From Blastocatellia bacterium (lineage in GTDB: Bacteria; Acidobacteriota; Blastocatellia; UBA7656): a stretch of 6,899 nt of DNA. The position numbers were made by a program, and so were the translations under genes. This document shows, one piece after another, positions 5,425-6,899 of this stretch. The notes below the pieces were generated by a model. It was not told the origin of the DNA, did no database searches, and saw only the letters and a list, made by a program, of their open reading frames with translations. Location: positions 1 through 6,899 of the forward strand of contig JAKEHD010000277.1 of NCBI GenBank assembly GCA_022615215.1, given 5' to 3'. Position 1 is the stretch's first letter. Each line of letters starts with the position of its first letter.

Positions 5425-6690
5425 TCATTCTTGCACGCCTCTACGGCGCAGAAGGTCTGCCGCCTTATACTGCTTCTCTGAAATCGCTACAGCGAGCGGG
5501 GTTCGGCCTTCGTCATCAATCGCGTTGATGTCGGCTCGGTGAGCGATCAAGAGTTCGATTAATTCGATCAATCCGTACAGGGCGGCGTAATGCATAGCGG
5601 TCCAACCGGCGCGCGGCCAGCCCTTGCCGCCGCGTTTGATATTCGGGTCCGCTCCGCGCTCGATCAACAACGCGGCGGTTTCAGTCTGACGCCCGAACAA
5701 TGCCGCGTGCAGCGGAGTGACTTCGAGCGGGTGCAAGGAGACTGCGTCGAGATTCGCCCGCCTGTCGATCAGAAACTCAGCCGTCTCTTGATGCCCGAAA
5801 TGCGCCGCGAGAGCAAGCGGCGTGAAGCCTTCGTCGGAATACGAATCCAACAGACGCGCGTCTTCGCCGAGCAGTTCCCTCACGCGCTCGGTCTGTCCTA
5901 TAGCCGCCGCTTCGTGGATGTCGGGCCGAACGCCCGCGTTATAGAGCAGTTCTGCAACGGCGTTGCGGCCTGAATTAACGGCCATAATCAGCGCCGTATT
6001 GCCCAGCCAGTCTCTAGCTGTGAGCAACTGATCGTTCTGCTTGAGCAGTTCTTTGACTCGCGCAACGTCGCCCTTCGCGGCCGCTTCGAGCATCTCAAGG
6101 ACGTTTGCGGCAAAGCTCTCGTCGTGCGACGGCCGTCGCTGTCGCAAGGTGTCTGCGACGATGTCGATCAACATCTCGCGCAAACGGCGGCGCGCGGAAA
6201 AGAGACGTTTCTTGATAGTGGTCACAGGCACATCGAGGAACTCGCTCATCTCCTGTTGCGAATGGCCGCTGATGTAAAAGAGCATAACGGCCTCGCGCTC
6301 TTTAGGGGGAAGGGAATCAATCGCCGTCCAGACCTGATCTTTCATTTCGTCTCGCTCCAACGCTCGAACCTGATCGGTTTGCGGAGACGGTCTCTCCTCG
6401 GCCATTTCGAGCGGCACGACGGTCAGCGCCTTGCCTCGCGTCAGCCGGTCGCACTGTTTGAAGACTATGCGGCGGAACCAGCCGGGGAAGGCCGCAGGCT
6501 CGCGCAATTGCGGCAAGCATAGATATGCTTCGAGGAAAGCCTCCTGCGCCGCGTCTTCGGCCATGTACAGATCGCGCAGGAGCGAGTAGCCGTAGCCTAC
6601 GGCCATATCCTGAAAGCGCCGCACCACCGCGCCGAATGCTTCGCCGTCACCATCGCGCGCACGCATGACGAGTGTCGCTAAATCTCCCAT
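5425..6690 (-). CDS. ECF-type sigma-70 factor fused to C-terminal ankyrin repeats
   Basis: The 421-aa product is about twice the usual length of an ECF sigma factor. Residues 8-75 form sigma region 2, with the core-binding and -10-reading helix around LYMAEDAAQEAFLEAY (41-56) and WFRRIV (71-76). A linker leads to region 4 (about 113-172), with SLPPKEREAVMLFYISG (126-142) and the helix-turn-helix HSQQEMSEFLDVPVTTIKKRL (143-163) that would read -35. A short basic linker (about 173-196) joins seven ankyrin repeats (198-421; clear VTPLHAA and GADPN in repeat 5, DINA and EGRTPLA further on). It should direct RNA polymerase to a regulon, with the ankyrin part as a protein-binding, possibly autoinhibitory or sensing module. 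There is no anti-sigma gene beside it. The start at 6690 has GGAGAG 6 nt upstream (6697-6701 with flank). The signal-peptide ankyrin paralogue follows after 24 bp. Ile codons are mostly ATC or ATT. Confidence 0.93.
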   Translation of the reverse strand: MGDLATLVMRARDGDGEAFGAVVRRFQDMAVGYGYSLLRDLYMAEDAAQEAFLEAYLCLPQLREPAAFPGWFRRIVFKQCDRLTRGKALTVVPLEMAEERPSPQTDQVRALERDEMKDQVWTAIDSLPPKEREAVMLFYISGHSQQEMSEFLDVPVTTIKKRLFSARRRLREMLIDIVADTLRQRRPSHDESFAANVLEMLEAAAKGDVARVKELLKQNDQLLTARDWLGNTALIMAVNSGRNAVAELLYNAGVRPDIHEAAAIGQTERVRELLGEDARLLDSYSDEGFTPLALAAHFGHQETAEFLIDRRANLDAVSLHPLEVTPLHAALFGRQTETAALLIERGADPNIKRGGKGWPRAGWTAMHYAALYGLIELIELLIAHRADINAIDDEGRTPLAVAISEKQYKAADLLRRRGVQE

Positions 6691-6723
6691 TCCGACTCTC
6701 CACTTTCAGATCGAAGCGCCTTC

Positions 6724-6729
6724 ATAATA
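6724..6729 (-). promoter_or_regulatory. Possible -10 element upstream of the sigma-ankyrin gene
   Basis: TATTAT on the minus strand within TTATTATTATG, 33 bp before the start codon. It stands out as an AT-rich patch in GC-rich surroundings and would give a leader of roughly 25-30 nt. I see no good -35 hexamer at the expected spacing and no obvious ECF-type GGAAC motif, so the call is weak. Confidence 0.25.
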
Positions 6730-6764
6730 ATAAGTCCCAGGTTGAAGGAAAAAGGTTACTGGAA

Positions 6765-6848
6765 TCAGCCATCAGCCGTCAGCCATCAGTCCCCAGCTAT
6801 CAGCCGTCAGCCATCAGCCGTCAGCCGTCAGCCGTCAGCCATCAGCAT
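6765..6848. repeat. Array of twelve in-register TCAGCCR-type heptamers
   Basis: Twelve 7-bp units run without a phase slip: TCAGCCA, TCAGCCG and one-off variants (TCAGTCC at 6786, CCAGCTA at 6793, TCAGCAT at 6842). The core TCAG is kept in 11 units while the last bases vary. It opens with GGAATCAGC (6761-6769), as does the array after tldD. It lies upstream of the sigma-ankyrin gene. A short frame across it (6672-6863) reads as Ser/Gln/Pro-rich repeats and is not a real protein. Confidence 0.95.
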
Positions 6849-6870
6849 ATAAGTCTGCGCTGACTTTGAC

Positions 6871-6897
6871 CACAGATCACACAGATTTCACGGATAG
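6871..6897. repeat. 9-bp periodic CACAGATNN repeat, three units, at the window edge
   Basis: CACAGATCA, CACAGATTT and CACGGATAG follow each other in register. CACAGATTTCAC strings of this type recur in intergenic DNA of many environmental bacteria, from memory. The array is near the window end and may continue beyond it. Confidence 0.6.
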
Positions 6898-6899
6898 AC

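Noticed and set aside
6124..6522. 132-codon plus-strand frame
   Set aside because: Antisense shadow of the sigma factor's regions 2 to 4.
6765..6848. CRISPR array
   Set aside because: Units of 7 bp with no spacers; far below CRISPR repeat length, and no cas genes are seen.
6672..6863. 63-codon plus-strand frame rich in Ser, Gln and Pro
   Set aside because: Most of it is the translated 7-bp repeat array, and it overlaps the sigma gene start region antisense.

Overview
The window carries two gene groups that converge on a short intergenic region at about 3537-3670. GC is moderate, in the mid-50s percent by eye. I infer an Acidobacteriota genome, most likely of the Blastocatellia type. The basis is the gene styles (a TldD/TldE pair with a small anchored protein, and an ECF sigma factor fused to ankyrin repeats) and the abundant short periodic intergenic repeats. 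No rRNA or other phylogenetic marker is present, so this is a lineage guess, not a proof.

Left, plus strand (101-3536): tldD (HExxxH metalloprotease subunit), tldE/pmbA (its partner, without the metal motif), and 17 bp further on a gene for a small protein with one membrane segment. This looks like one operon for a TldD/TldE peptidase. The 134-bp gap between tldD and tldE is occupied by two arrays of a 7-bp repeat facing each other, able to form a hairpin in the mRNA. Ile codons in all three genes are mostly ATA.

Right, minus strand (6690 down to 3671): an ECF-type sigma-70 factor whose C-terminal half is seven ankyrin repeats; 24 bp downstream a second ankyrin protein with a signal peptide, clearly a paralogue of the sigma factor's ankyrin half; then the C-terminal remnant of an alpha/beta hydrolase, frameshifted in a homopolymer; then an intact exported alpha/beta hydrolase of 238 aa. 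The sigma factor and secreted ankyrin protein look co-transcribed. I infer a regulatory unit in which the ankyrin half of the sigma factor controls its activity. No classical anti-sigma gene is visible.

Intergenic DNA is rich in short periodic repeats: a TCAG-core heptamer family at 1541-1572 (with an inverted array at 1612-1649) and 6765-6848, a TCGTCAC-type repeat at 3596-3629, and a 9-bp CACAGATNN-type repeat at 6871-6897 that may continue beyond the window. A 14-bp direct repeat (4571-4584 and 4619-4632) lies next to the hydrolase remnant. The best candidate for something poorly described is the sigma-ankyrin fusion with its exported ankyrin twin.
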